A stretch of DNA of 64,000 nt, taken from contig JAMDHS010000008.1 in NCBI GenBank assembly GCA_029717555.1, positions 124,001-188,000 of the forward strand, given 5' to 3'. This document shows, piece after piece, positions 19,840-36,164 of this stretch. Within the stretch, counting starts at the first letter, position 1, and the number at the start of each line of letters is the position of its first letter. Both the position numbers and the translations under genes were made by a program. The notes beneath the pieces were generated by a model. That model did not search any database, was not told the origin of the DNA, and was given only the letters and a program-made list of their open reading frames with translations. Source of the stretch: Peribolospora baueri. Lineage: Eukaryota > Basidiomycota > Peribolosporomycetes > Peribolosporales > Peribolosporaceae.

Positions 19840-22331
19840 ATGTCTTCCACCTCCGCACGACTCCCCAACGCGCTCATGTGCGGTACGGGCGAATACACCA
19901 CTGGTTACACCTCGGGTGGGCAATCCAAGTCGGACAAGAAGATCGGCGTTGTAGCCCTCACCCTCTTCGATCTTCGCCGCCGTGGCCTCGTCGGAAAGGA
20001 GCTCAGCATGGTTGGTACGACAGGTTCCAAGTACCCCGCCATAAGAGAGCACTTTGCCCAAAACATCGCGCAGGTCTACAAGGACATGGATTGCTCCTTC
20101 AAAGGCTTCCCCGAGGGCGACAAGCGCGATACCGAGGCTTGTGAGTTTGATTTGCGTTGGTTGTCGAACAGATTTGTGAGTGTGGCGCCGATTCGCATCC
20201 TCCTTTGCTCCTATCTTTGTTCTTCTGCAGACAAAGCGGCAATCGACGCGCTGCAGCCGGGCGACGTCGTCTGCGTATTTGTGCCAGACTCTCAGCATGC
20301 TGTGATCTGCAAGTACGCAATCGAGAGGAAGATGCACGTCCTCGTCACCAAGCCGTGCGTGCTGCAGCTTTTCTCCTTCTCTATCACGCCTACGATCCTG
20401 ACCTCTCCCTCGTGTTTCGGTAACAGGGCCACAAAACTCCTTTCGGACCACCAAGAGCTCATTTCCTTGGCAGAGAAGCACGGCGTGTTGGTCATGGTAG
20501 AACACCACAAGCGCTTTGTAAGTATGTTTAAGTCTTTCTGTCCGCGGAAACTCGGCGAGTCTAGTTCATTCCCCTCCCCTCTGGTTGTCCTAGGACCCTG
20601 CCTACTCCGATGCAGCCAAGCGGAGCGCCCAGCTGGGCGATTTGTCCTATTTCTACGCCTACATGTCTCAGCCTAGTGAGGTCATCTTTTTACGAGGTGT
20701 CGAACAAACGAGCGCATCGGTGCTGACAGAATTGTCCATGTTTCCCATGGGTCTGCAGAAAATCAGCTGGACACATTCAAAGCGTGGGCTGGCAAAGAGT
20801 CCGATATTTCCTACTATGTGAGTTGGCATTCTTTCCACCCTCCTCTTGGCTCACATGAGCCTTTTTTGTGCTTTTGTATTTTCTCTGACTAATGGTTTTC
20901 CTTGGATTTACAGCTCAATAGCCACCATGTCGACATTCTCGACTGGTTCTGCCGTGGCAAGGCCATACCCACCAAGGTCACCGCCAGCGCCGCGCGGGGA
21001 ATTGCTACAGGAGAAGCGTACAATTGCGTTGAAGGGACCGAGGTGGGTAATCTTGTCTCTCGTACGCAACATCTTTAGCCCTGGTGATCTCCTTGGCACT
21101 CACATTAATCTTTCATCGCTCATTGTGCCGTGTTCGCTCTTGTCATTGCACTGCGGGTACCAGGACACGATAACCCTTCTCGTTACTTGGCGTTCTCTCT
21201 CCAACCCCTCAAACGAGGCTACAGCCGTTTTCACTGCTTCATGGGCAGCGCCTACCAATGCAGGTTGGCATAGTGATCAAGGATTCCATTACGTCGGACA
21301 AAAGGTGCGCCTTGAGACTGAGTGGAACATGGAGACGTTTCTGCCTTCCGCTCTCCGTCTCTACCCGACCAGTGGAGAGGAAAAGGTGTATGTCTGTTCA
21401 CGGGGTCAATCGCTAATGCTGCTCTGGGCTCATTTCTACTGTCCTGCTTGCTCATTGGCCGCGCGACTTCTAGGGCGAGATCAGGGTCGACCAGACTCGA
21501 CGAGGGTACAATGTCGTCGTCGACGATGTTGGAAACACGTGAGCGGTCCGCCTATCTCTCACGTTCGACGTTAGGCGCTTTCCGTTACTCGCTGATCCGA
21601 TGTGTGGTTATTCCATAACGCCTATGCGCTTCTCTCCTTGCTCTCTACCAGTTTCTACAATCCTTTCTACAGTGCGTCAGCTTCAAATCTTTTGGCATGC
21701 ATATAGGGACCACCCCAGGTAGGCGAGCTAACTAAATCTCTTTCACCTTATTCTGACAGTGAAGTACTCCCCGGACGAAAACGGCTACTTTGATGGCCAG
21801 AGTGGTTACGGATATGTGTCGATAGAGAAGGTGCGGTCCACTTCTTGCCCACGCTATTGGCTTCCTTTTGGCTGTACAGAGCTTGGACTACCAAGAGTGT
21901 TTGCAAATGCGGGCATACCTATTCAACTGAACGTACTTTTGTGCTCGACTGTGCTGGGGGCTACTACAGTTCATCCGAGCAGCAACAACCATCAACGAGG
22001 GCAAAGCGACGCCGGCGTCCTTCGATAGCAAGCTGCCAACCATCAAGGATACCGTCCTCACCACTGCCAGTGAGCTTCTTTGATCACCTTCTCTTCCACT
22101 TTGTCGTGGCCTATGGCAGTTCCCTTCTTGCCACCCGTGGAATTCTCTGAGTCTTCATTTGGCGGGAAAAGATGCTGAACCTTTATCATCTCCACCGATC
22201 TCATGCAAACCCCTTCTCTGCCCCACCCTCTGTGCCCTGTGGCAGTTCTGAATGCTGGACGCATCAGCTTGGACGAGAAGCGGAGCGTAGGAATCGAGAA
22301 GGACGGCAATGGGCAGTGGGTGCTCCTGTAA
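19840..22331 (+). CDS. Gfo/Idh/MocA-family NAD(P)-dependent oxidoreductase
   Basis: Twelve exons encode 422 aa: 19840-20140, 20231-20354, 20427-20517, 20594-20675, 20759-20817, 20914-21042, 21164-21304, 21474-21538, 21652-21671 (20 nt), 21760-21830, 21970-22069 and 22246-22331. The N-terminal nucleotide-binding half begins ALMCGTGEYTTGY and continues VVCVFVPDSQHAVIC, then HVLVTKPATKLL and VMVEHHKRFDPAY. The KP and E-H-H-K-R-F-D-P motifs are characteristic of Gfo/Idh/MocA enzymes. The C half has the mixed-sheet features WHSDQGFHYVGQKGEIRV and GYGYVSIEKFIRA. The substrate, probably a sugar or sugar acid, cannot be named. Every junction keeps frame with consensus splice sites. Confidence 0.9.
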
Positions 22332-22682
22332 AGTGAACGCGAGAAGAGAAGAATTTGGAAGTTTCGTCTACTCGGACGATTTTGATGCGCACAGGGTTCG
22401 GCTTCCTGCTCGTTCGTTCTCTAGGCGACTTGTTCGTTAGTGGTAGTTACGTTTGGATAGGAATCGTGGAATTGGCTGTATGCAATGGTGAGATCGGTCT
22501 TTTGGAGTTTGAGACGAAGTGTAGCAGACCTTTGCAATAAGGACGACGTATACTTCGTACTGAAGGTCGAGAACAGCTGTGTACAAAAGACGGCGTGCGA
22601 GCGAACCCTCCATCGGAAGCATGTGCCACTCATCTTCTTATAATCTGGTCAAACGTATCCCTCTGCCGTTTAGCACCGCCGC
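22332..22682. other. Intergenic region between convergent oxidoreductase and RIO2
   Basis: This is 351 bp between facing stop codons. Nothing beyond likely 3' untranslated sequence is seen. Confidence 0.6.
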
Positions 22683-24849
<2,167 letters not shown>

Positions 24850-25117
24850 GGTTGCTCCTTCGTTCCCTAATATCTGAGTTGGTCGTCGTCGTCTGGTGAG
24901 AAGAGGACTCCCACCAAACGCTGCGGCTTGATCACGTGTGCGACCTCGCGCTTCCTTCGTTCACGTCTTCTCCCTTGCCGCTTCTTGCTTCAACTCGCAA
25001 CCTACTTGGGCACTCCCATCCTTCGCGTACTTCATTTCAAGCAATTGCGTGCGTGTGGTTGTGGCTGTGCTGGTCCGACCGGGAACGTTACCTACGAGTA
25101 GGGACTGTGCGCTAGAA
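24850..25117. promoter_or_regulatory. Bidirectional promoter RIO2 / SWD3-like with TCACGTG
   Basis: The 268-bp divergent interval has a TCACGTG core at 24932-24938, about 85 bp from the RIO2 ATG. Confidence 0.45.
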
Positions 25118-27319
<2,202 letters not shown>

Positions 27320-28112
27320 CGCTGCGTCGCCTTTCCATGCAACACCACCCCTGACCTGAGCGGAGCGGGACTGAAGTCGGAGGGGCGGCCACGTCGACAG
27401 AACGAAGACGAAGCGATGATCATGCGCTCAGAATCCCTTCCCCGAGTCATCTTGAAACCCAATCCCGACGTGTGAAAAGCGGGGGGACGAGCTCAGCAAA
27501 ACCATTCCGCAGGTTCTTGCCTGCATACATTATCTTGCATCAAAGAAACGAGAAGAGAGGTATTTTCAACGCGACTGTGCGGAGCACGAAGTTCCTGGAA
27601 ATGTGTCCATGTCATCCATCGCAACCGACTGCGTCCTTCCGCGTTTTGTTCTGCCCTTCCGACACAATTCCAATTTGTCAGCTCATCTCAGAACTGAAAA
27701 ATGGACATGAGTTATATATCGGACACGGAGGAACAGCGAATGGAGAAAGGAGGGAAGAGAGCGCGTCCTGACGGAGGAGCTGGAGCTGAGAGGTAGACTT
27801 GAGATCGATGAGGGCTTTGGCGGTGCAGAGGGCACAGGAAGTGCTTTTTCGGTGGAGGATCCATGTCATATATGAGACACCCTTGGGTTGCTGTTAGCAT
27901 ATGACAAGCCAATATCAACCATGTGTAAGAAAGTGGCTGTCAGGTGAGTCAGAGCTGAATGAGCTTGCTGTGCCGTAAGGTATATGTCGAACATTGCCAG
28001 CCTGCATTCATGATGCGAGGGAACTGGTGATATGTGTGTCACACGTACAGAGAAGACCATGACCTTGGGCGGAGTACTCGAGTAGAGTAGACCGCACTTC
28101 GACCTCGACCCA
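27320..28112. other. Intergenic region between convergent SWD3-like and PKR1
   Basis: About 790 bp without a recognisable gene. Open frames here are short, lack splice partners and resemble no family I know. Confidence 0.5.
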
Positions 28113-28632
28113 TCACTTCTCCTTCTTCCCCTCGGCCGGCGCCTGCGCCTGCCCCTTCGAGTCCCCGAGCTGGGCGGCGTCAGCAAAGGAGTCGGACGGC
28201 ATTTGCTGTACCTGAGATGAAGAGGGCGGGAGTTTTCGAATTTCGAAGAGGAACCTGAGATGATGGGAGAGGTCAAAAATACGGTTGGCGTAAGCATAGG
28301 AAGGATGGGTTGGAACGAGCAGCGGTCTCAGAAAGAAACACGGCAGCTCTGTCCTGCTCTGCCTAGCACATCCCGCCTTACATCGCCTTTCGCCATATAC
28401 ATTCATCTCATCCGTCTCAGCCCTTCCAGGGTAATACTCACCAATTGACGCTCGCCCAGAGCGCCACGGAGACGGCCAAGAGCGCTAGGACATGCAGATT
28501 GCCCCCGGTGAGGATGACGAGGGCGAAGAGGGTAACAAAGAGGGCATAGAAGGAAAAGTTCATCAGGCGCTGCGTCGATGAGGGCAGGCCGGGTTGAAAT
28601 AGCGAATCCCAGAGGTCTGTAAGGATGGACAT
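28113..28632 (-). CDS. PKR1: PKR1, V-ATPase assembly factor
   Basis: Minus-strand exons are 28442-28632 and 28113-28254 (110 aa). The start MSILTDLWDSLFQPG matches the Pkr1 signature (L-W-D-S-[IL]-F-x-P-G). Two hydrophobic helices follow (FSFYALFVTLFALVILT and HVLALLAVSVALWASVNW), then W-F-L-F-E-I and a short charged Lys-Glu tail. Pkr1 is a small ER membrane protein required for V-ATPase assembly. Length and topology fit the family well. The splice joins Asn-Trp to Phe-Leu-Phe-Glu exactly where the family is continuous. Confidence 0.9.
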
Positions 28633-29022
28633 GGCTGGTCGACGGGTCGGGTTAGTCGAGGAGAGGATGGACTTCTATCAGGTGTCGGTCGGTGCGACTG
28701 CGAGCGTTGGTGGTCAGCGATCGAAGATGCTGCGGCAGTGATCGAAGCCGGGTTCCTACTTGGTCGTCCTGATATAGTCAGTTCCCCCGATCGTGCCTAC
28801 CCAGCAGCCTTCACGGCAGGGCAGAGGCAAGCCACGGAAGTGACAGCTTGCTTGGAGACTTTCTGCAAGAGACTTGTGTAGGACTCCTCTCGCCATCCGT
28901 AAAACGAGGGGCATAATAGTACTTGTACAAGGCTATGTGAGCGATATTCACATCTGATATCATTGGAGGTCGAAGGCGAGAAAGCGAGGACGGGGGCCGA
29001 GCACCAAAACGCCCTTAGGGAA
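28633..29022. other. Intergenic region, PKR1 promoter and SPT5 3' end
   Basis: This is 390 bp between two minus-strand genes. No feature beyond ordinary sequence is seen. Confidence 0.5.
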
Positions 29023-32000
29023 CTACTCAGCACGCTTCGACATATTCCACGCCGGGGTGCGACCCCCATCAGCAGCGTACGGGTTCGGCGTGCGACCGAA
29101 TTGGCCCCACGCGGGAGTGCGACCCCCGTCGCCAGCGTACGGGTTCGGCGTGCGGCCGTCCGCGCCCCACGCAGGTGTCCGCCCGCCGGCATCATTGGCG
29201 TACGGGTTGGGTGTGCGAGCGGTCCAAGCTGGGGTGCGTCCTCCATCCGCAGCGTACGGATTGGGCGTCCGCGCTGCATTCCAGGCAGGGGTGCGGCCGC
29301 CATCAGCAGCAAACGGGTTGGGTGTGCGGGCGGCTTGACCCCATGCGGGTGTGCGCCCTCCTGCCGCAGGAGGTCCACCCCAGGCCGAGCCGTAAGGGTT
29401 GGCGGCAGCTGGAGCAGGCATATATGGGTTGGCGGCAGCCGGAGGTCCAGCCATGCCTCCGCCGCGGCGGGCACCCACATCCTCCAATCTCCGCGTCTCG
29501 CCGGTGAGCGGGCTGGTGGAAGAGAACAGGCCGTCGCATTTAGCGTCTGCGACGGGCGCGCGACGGGCGAATGAGATAAAAAAAAAGGCTCGACAACTCA
29601 CTCCTTGTATCGCAGGTCCGTCATCGGGATCGTCAGAATCTTGTTAGTCGTGTGTAGCTCCACTCTGGCGTTCTTCCCATCACCCGTGTCCTTGATGATG
29701 CCGCGGTTTTGCTTGTGCGGACCGCGAACGACCACGACGGGCGTGCCTGAGAGCCTGTCTTGCATCGGTCTGTTCCGAGTGCTCATGACCGGCGGAGGGA
29801 CGGCGGCCGCCGACCAAGGATTCTGACCGCCGAGCGCTGGGTTCATCTTTGAAAGGTCGACGGACGTAGCTTTGGGAGCCAGCGATTGTAGTCGGCCGGT
29901 TCGGGTGACAAAAATGCCGCCGTTTTCATGCATCGTACGGTCATGCAGCCAAGCGAAGACGGATTGATGGATGTGCAGGACTTGGCCTTGTCGCATCTGT
30001 TGCGAAAGTGAAACGAGTCAGGCCACTCAAGCTTGAAAGAGTACGGACATTTGTATTCACTCACCTCGCCATCGATCTCCTTCATGTTGTCTCCTTTGGC
30101 GATAGGTCGCCGATCCGAGTCCATCGCCAATGGCGGAGGTCCATCGATCTTGCCTCTGATCTGATGCGGATGAACTACAACGATATTTCCCTCCTGGTCG
30201 AGCACACGGAAGGCGTCGCGCTCGATCTTGAAGATGATACCGGCGGTCTGCTGATCGAGTTGGACGAGGTTGTGCAGCTCGAACGATCCGACGACGTTAG
30301 CGCCCGTCCCGATCTCTGCCGCCTCTTGCACGTCGTTGGAGAAAACGGTAACCTCGGTCATGGTCAGGTCCGACAAGAATGTCGTCTCGTTGTCGTTGAC
30401 TGCGACGACCAGACCCGTCTCATCTTTGTGGGTGCCGTTCATGACCTTGATGTGCTCGCCCGGCTGGAACCGCTTTCGGACGCTCTTCGCCTGCACCTCC
30501 ACTGTTTGGTTCAGCAAGTCTTCGTGCTGAACTTTGACCGCGATGATGTCGCCGGAAACGTTCTCGACAATACCATGCGAACCGCTCTGCTCTCCTTCAA
30601 AGATTTCGATGTGGTCGCCCGGCCGGAAGGCAATTGCCGACACTTTCTTCACGCTCTGATCCTCGGCAGCGAACTTGGTCAGCTCGTCGAGCGTGGGAGC
30701 GACGCCTTCCGCAGTGACAAAGTTGACCTTGAAGTCCTTCTCCAGGAAGCCTTCCTTGAAGGTGTCGCCTTGGAAGACGTAGCTGGTGCTGCGCTTGGCC
30801 ACCGACCTCTCGCCGTAAGCCTTCTTGACGTCTTCCGCGTTGAACAGCCGCTGTGCAGGGCGGAAGGCGAGAGCAGCGCTGCCGGCAGCGCCCTTCTTTC
30901 GCTTCTTCCCCGTAGCATCCGTGTAGGTGCCCTCATCCTTGGGGTTGAGGTCGATTCTTGGAATGAGCTTGAGACCGACCTCTTCACCGTTGAGCGAAAT
31001 GTCGAGGATTTGCGCCAAGTCGCCAGCGTACCGACCGCGCTTGACCCTGACCCAGGTACCAGGCAAAAGCTCCTGCTCGACCTTCTTCACTTTGAGCAAG
31101 TCAGCCATCTCCTCGATCGGCACGAGGAAGATTCTGTTGAGATAGACGCCAACCAAACCGTTGAGGGCGTTGGTAATGTCCTTTTGCTTCCAGGCCTCGA
31201 CATAGATACGGCCAGGGATCGAGTCTCGGTGAAAGGCGGAAATGATGTTGAGCGGGCTGCCGCTGTATTGCAGGTCCATGAATTTGTTCATGATGCTCGC
31301 CACGATTTCGCGCTCCCTTCCGGGCTGTACAGGGAGGATGAAGGAAGTCGATCGTCAGGCCTTGCAGGTCGCAATCAGGCCAAGCGAAGGCGAGGTCAGA
31401 TAGCTCACCCTGCAAGATACGCCATAAATGCTCGCATCCTTGACGCTCGGAAGCAGCAACCTTTGTGGGATAGTCTCGAGATCGGACGTGTAGTGCGAGC
31501 TCCTGGCGTATCGATCCCTGAGTTCTTCGGCGAGCCGGCCGAGATCTTGCTCCTCCAACTCTCGACGCTCGCGGTCAAAGCGTTGATGATCTGCGGCTCG
31601 CCTCGCTCGCGCCTCCTCGGACTCCTCCACTACATCTTCCTCGATGAAACCCTCTGTTGCAGACGCAAGTCGATGCGCATGGGTGAGCGATCCTAAGCAG
31701 GCCAGTCGGAGATGAAGATTGACAATGTAAGCGCTCACCTTCCTTGGCAAGCTCCTCCTCATCCTCCTCAAAATCCTCTTCGTCATCGTCCACTTCGGCT
31801 TCTACATCGAGGAAACGACTGCGCTTTTGCTTCTTGTAACGCTATGAGACGGTCCAAGAGGCGCGTTTCTTCTCAGTTAGGATAAAGAAAATCAAGACAG
31901 AGCAAACAAGACACTCACCCTTTTTCTCCCACGCGAGTCTCGACCCTCGTCTGAAGAGAGTAACGCACGGACGACACCGTCATTGACAAGGCGCCACGAG

Positions 32001-32288
32001 CGAATAGGCGGGCTGAGCGAGCGGGGACGCACCTTCCTCCTCCTCATCCTCCTCGTCCTCCTCCTCGTCCTCCTCGTCCTCGACTGGTTCCTCCTCTCCT
32101 TCGCCATCGTCCCCGCCCTCCGCATCCTCTTCTCCCTCCGGCCGCCTTTCCTGATCGTTCCGCGTATCCGATGCCTCGTCCGCCTCGTCCAGCTGCAAAG
32201 CTGCTGCTCCGTCGAGCTCGGCTCCTGACACCTCATCTGGTCTGTCATGGTCTAGAGAGTCGAGCGGTTTGTGCTGAGGTGAAGACAT
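29023..32288 (-). CDS. SPT5: SPT5 transcription elongation factor
   Basis: Minus-strand exons are 32033-32288, 31919-31950, 31739-31841, 31409-31653, 30065-31324, 29602-29996 and 29023-29512 (926 aa). Order: an acidic N terminus; the basic RGRKRRYKKQKRSRFLDVEAEV; the NusG-like domain (IVASIMNKF and RIYVEAWKQKDITNALNG); several KOW modules (GTWVRVKRGRYAGDLAQI, GDHIEIFEGEQSGSHGIVENV, GEHIKVMNGTHKDETGLVV and GTPVVVVRGPHKQNRGIIKD); and a C-terminal repeat region of TPAW/TPNP units. Spt5 with Spt4 forms DSIF, which binds RNA polymerase II, and its repeats are phosphorylated by Cdk9. The true ATG is 32288; the frame is open a little further but without another ATG. The last acceptor (TTCCACCAG at 29513) is chosen because it alone keeps frame. 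Confidence 0.96.
29047..29361 (-). repeat. SPT5 C-terminal repeat (CTR) array
   Basis: Six GRTPAW units alternate with five RTPNP[FY]A units, a composite period of about 18-19 residues, so the DNA shows a degenerate direct repeat of about 57 bp. Fission yeast Spt5 has TPAWNSGSK nonapeptides; here the TPAW core is kept within a longer dimeric unit. The Thr of each TP is the expected kinase target. Confidence 0.9.
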
Positions 32289-32568
32289 GATGAACACGCG
32301 AACTGACCAAGGTGAAAGGGAGGCTGTGGGTGGCGAGTTGGAGGCAGTGACGAGGTGATTAGTCGGTCGATGAACGAGCGATTGTCAACGTCGGTCGCCT
32401 TCAACCGCTTACAAGCGGCCATTACAACCCTGTTAGACGTCATCACGTGATATCAATCATGACCGCTGGGTTCCTTTTTTTCCCGGCGCTGCGGATTCGA
32501 AGATGTGTGGTCCTCGCCATCGTCTCCCGTCCGCCGTTCACCTCCAAGCCTTGTGTACCCGCTTCAAA
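32289..32568. promoter_or_regulatory. Bidirectional promoter SPT5 / mitochondrial EF-Tu with TCACGTGA
   Basis: The 280-bp divergent interval includes the perfect palindrome TCACGTGA (32443-32450), about 120 bp from the EF-Tu ATG and 155 bp from the SPT5 ATG. Confidence 0.5.
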
Positions 32569-34817
32569 ATGAGCCTCCTTCGCTCTCCGGTCTCTCGCTC
32601 TGCCTTTACAAGGGCGTTCTCTACGGCGGCTGTGGGCCGCTCCTCGGCGAGGGGTGAGTAACTCTGGTGGTCTGGGCTCGGAACTGGAGCCCATTGCAAA
32701 GCGACCGTTCTGACAAGAGCCGCTGTCTTCTTCCCCTCATCATCTCTTCTGGCACTAGCGCTCGCTCGTCCCACTCTTTCGCTCGCCTCCCAAGCTCTCA
32801 AGGCCGCTCCTGCATCGCGACGTTCTGTGGGCCCCTTGCCTCGTCTGACGCCGAGTGAGTGTTCACAAGAGGACCGCTCTCTTTTCTATGCTGCTGGGAG
32901 AGCTCGGAAACCGCATAGTGTGGTGCCATTCTTGAAGCTCCATTTTCGAGTGATTGATGCGCTGACGTGCATAATTTGTTCCGTTCCAGATGTCGTGGCT
33001 GTTCGTCAGTACGCTGCCGAGGCTGGCGGCAAGTTCGTTCGTGACAAGGTGAGCTGTTCTCCTTACCAAGCGATGCCTGTATCGGTTGCTCACGCTCTTC
33101 ACATCCCACCTTCATGCATTTCCAGCCCCACATGAACATCGGCACCATCGGCCACGTCGACCACGGCAAGACCACTCTGACCGCTGCCATCACCAAGGTA
33201 TTGGCCGATAAGTCTGGCAAGGGCAAGTTCATGGACTATGCCTCCATCGACAAGGCTCCGGAAGAGAAGGCTCGTGGTATCACTATTGCGACTGCCCACG
33301 TCGAGTACGAGACGGATGGTCGCCACTACGCTCACGTCGACTGCCCTGGCCACGCTGAGTAAGTTACTGGGAAGGGTCTCGTATCTTGCGAACGATGGGG
33401 ACTGACATATAGTCTGCGTTGCGTTTGCTCTTTCAGCTACATCCGTAATATGATCACTGGCGCTGCTCAGATGGAGTGGGTACGGTGTTGGCGGCGAGGG
33501 AATGCAGCGCACCGACAGAGCTGAGCTGACCGTTGTACACGTTTTCAACCGATTCCGACGTTCTGTAGCGGTGCGATCATCGTCGTTTCCGCTACGGACG
33601 GCCAGATGCCGCAGACGCGTGAGCACCTGCTCCTCGCTCGCCAGGTCGGTATCAAGAAGCTGGTGGTGTTCATCAACAAGGTGGACCAGGTGGACGACAA
33701 GGAGATGCTCGAGCTGGTTGACATGGAGATGCGAGATCTGCTTGGCCAGTACGGCTTCGACGGCGAGAACACGCCGATCGTCAGTGGCTCCGCGCTTGCC
33801 GCGCTGGAAGGCCGGGATGCCGAGATTGGCGAGCAGGCGATCGTCAAGCTCATGGAGGCCACGGACAAGTGGCTCGACCTGCCTCCGCGCGACCTCGACA
33901 AACCGTTCCTGATGCCGGTCGAGGACGTCTTCTCGATTTCCGGTCGCGGTACCGTCGTCACGGGCCGTGTGGAGCGCGGGACGATCACCAAGGGCGCTGA
34001 GATTGAGATTCTTGGTCTGGGCAACTCGATCAAGACGACGCTGACGGGCATCGAAATGTTCCACAAGGAGCTCGACCGCGGCGAGGCGGGTGACAACATG
34101 GGCGCTCTCCTCCGCGGTATCAAGCGCGAGCAAGTCAAGCGCGGCCAGGTTCTCATTGCTCCGGGCTCTATCAAAGCGGTGAAGAAGTTCCGTGCTCAGC
34201 TTTACATCTTGACCAAGGAGGAGGGCGGCCGATACACGCCTTTCATGAACAACTGTGAGCCGCGGATAGTCGAGTGGATTGGATTGGCAGGTGATGTTGA
34301 CGCTTTCGACCGTTGCCGACGCTTGCCAACAGACCGCCCGCAGCTCTTCATCCGGACCTCCGACGTCACCGTTTCTCTCCGCCACCCGGAAGGCACTCCT
34401 GACAGCGAGGAGAAGATGGTGCGCGTGTTTTTTTTTCTTTCCTTTTTTTGTTGTCGATCCCTTTTCGGCTTACGAAACCTTTCGTGCTATCTCCTCGCTC
34501 GTTTTGTCAGGTCATGCCCGGCGACAACCTCGAGATGGACGGCGAGCTTGTGCACGACGTCGCCCTGGAGGAAGGATCTCGTTTCACGCTCCGCGAGGGC
34601 GGCAAGACGGGTGCGTAAGGTTTTCCGGTTAAGCATCTGTTGGGACAGTAGCTGACGTCCTCTCGCCCGCCTGCTTTCCCCCCTCCTTTCAGTCGGTACT
34701 GGCATCGTGAGTGATCTCCCCCTATCTACTGTCCTTCGATCGCCACACCGATTTCTCACCGCCGATGACCCCTATTCTCTTTTCGTCTCCGCACAGGTCA
34801 CCAAGGTCTACGAATAG
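32569..34817 (+). CDS. TUF1: Mitochondrial elongation factor Tu
   Basis: Ten exons encode 472 aa: 32569-32653, 32759-32854, 32990-33048, 33126-33358, 33437-33475, 33569-34254, 34333-34418, 34511-34610, 34693-34706 (14 nt) and 34797-34817. The N terminus ([21 protein letters not shown]) is Arg/Ser-rich and without acids, a mitochondrial presequence. The GTPase motifs are [25 protein letters not shown] and SGSA. Domain 2 has [13 protein letters not shown] and domain 3 has [15 protein letters not shown] and MPGDN. The protein ends GKTVGTGIVTKVYE, so the 14-nt exon coding most of VGTGI is essential. EF-Tu delivers aminoacyl-tRNA to the mitochondrial ribosome. Confidence 0.97.
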
Positions 34818-36164
34818 ACGGTTCGTCTCTTTTGCAGTCCTTCCCTCTCTTCTTCCTCCCATTGTATGTATGATTTACGCCGGCCGTGGCTTGGATGTAC
34901 GAGCCGTGCAACATTTGGACCACCACTCAGTCTCGAGGATTATGTTTTAGAGGTCGCGAATTGCAGAGAGAGGAGTGGAGTGGAGTGGAGTTGCGAGCCC
35001 ATGTGTGAGAAGGCCTGGCTCGCCTGGATCATCTCGTCTCGTTCGGCCCATGCTTTTCTTCGGATTTATCAGAAGACACGATACGATGGTTGATAGTTCG
35101 CCCCTGGATTGGATTAGCCATGGCGAACGTTCGTCCGACCTGCATGTGTCCCGCGGAGGAGCACCTTGTTTCTCAGATGAATCATGCGCATCCGGCTGCA
35201 CTGCACGGCTTGCAGCGAAGGAGAGGGACGTCGCGATCCGAGCCGATGAGCCGATGCAGCACGCAGCAACGTTGGAGTTGGAGTCCGGCTGGTGGTCCAG
35301 CATACTATGTCGTCCATCCCATCCGTCTGGCAGACTTGACTTGACTTTGACTTGATCCAACCACGTCCGAGCGCCGACAACACACACACACCCCCGCTCT
35401 CCCTCTCCCTCTCTTTTCACGCGCCAGCTCTCAGGTCCGAGTCTGTTTCCGAGCGAGCGCCGCTAAATAAAAGCTTTCTGCCTGTGTGTGCGCTAGAATG
35501 ATCTGCACCCCGCACTGCACTCGCACTCGGCCCGGATGACGGCTGCGGCGGCGCTGATTGTGCGGAGACTCGGCGGTGCGGAGGTGGATGTGGATGGGGA
35601 AGTGGCAGTGAACGGAAAGGGAAAGGGAAGGGAAGGAAGGTCACTCCGTCGGTCCGGGCGGTTGCGTTGCGCATGACGGCCAGCTCGACGTCGTCCATCC
35701 GTCCGTCAGTCCGCTGGGCGATGACCACCGACCATGTCTTGGGGGGTTAGGGCTCTTACTTACTTTTCTGTATTCCTCCCTCGCCCAGCTCGGATGAAAC
35801 GGCACGGCGAGGGGAATGTGGATGCCGAGGCGATGTGATGTCTACATTCTCCTTCTCACTATCGACATCGATGGCGCTTTTCTTCCTCCCCCCCGCACTT
35901 TCTGCAGCCACTAACTACTGTCTCCAAGCTCTCTCGTTCCTTCTTCCGTCTGGCCGCCCAGATGCCCTCGCGAGAGGAAGGATGGAAAGAAGGATAGAAT
36001 ACAAGTCGTCCGCGCTCCCATCCCCGCTCATCCTTCTTTCTCCTTGTCCCTCCCTCTTCTCCCTCCCCACCCTCAGCGCCTCTGCGCTCGCTGTGGCACA
36101 CGCGGGTCGCACCTCGACGTCGCTCAGTCTCATCGTTACTTACGCCCCATAGCCAGCAAGGACA
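34818..36164. other. Long intergenic region, EF-Tu to lipase
   Basis: This is 1.35 kb, unusually long for this window. I find no gene on either strand; the open frames are antisense-like and lack known motifs. It includes CACACA and GGAAAGG repeats near 35380 and 35615, and a probable lipase promoter and pyrimidine-rich leader (35980-36090). Confidence 0.5.

Noticed and set aside
30008-31696. 562-codon open frame on +
   Set aside because: It is antisense to the SPT5 NGN/KOW exons. Biased codon use in GC-rich genes keeps the opposite strand open; it has no motifs of its own.
33099-34385. 428-codon open frame on -
   Set aside because: Antisense shadow of mitochondrial EF-Tu.
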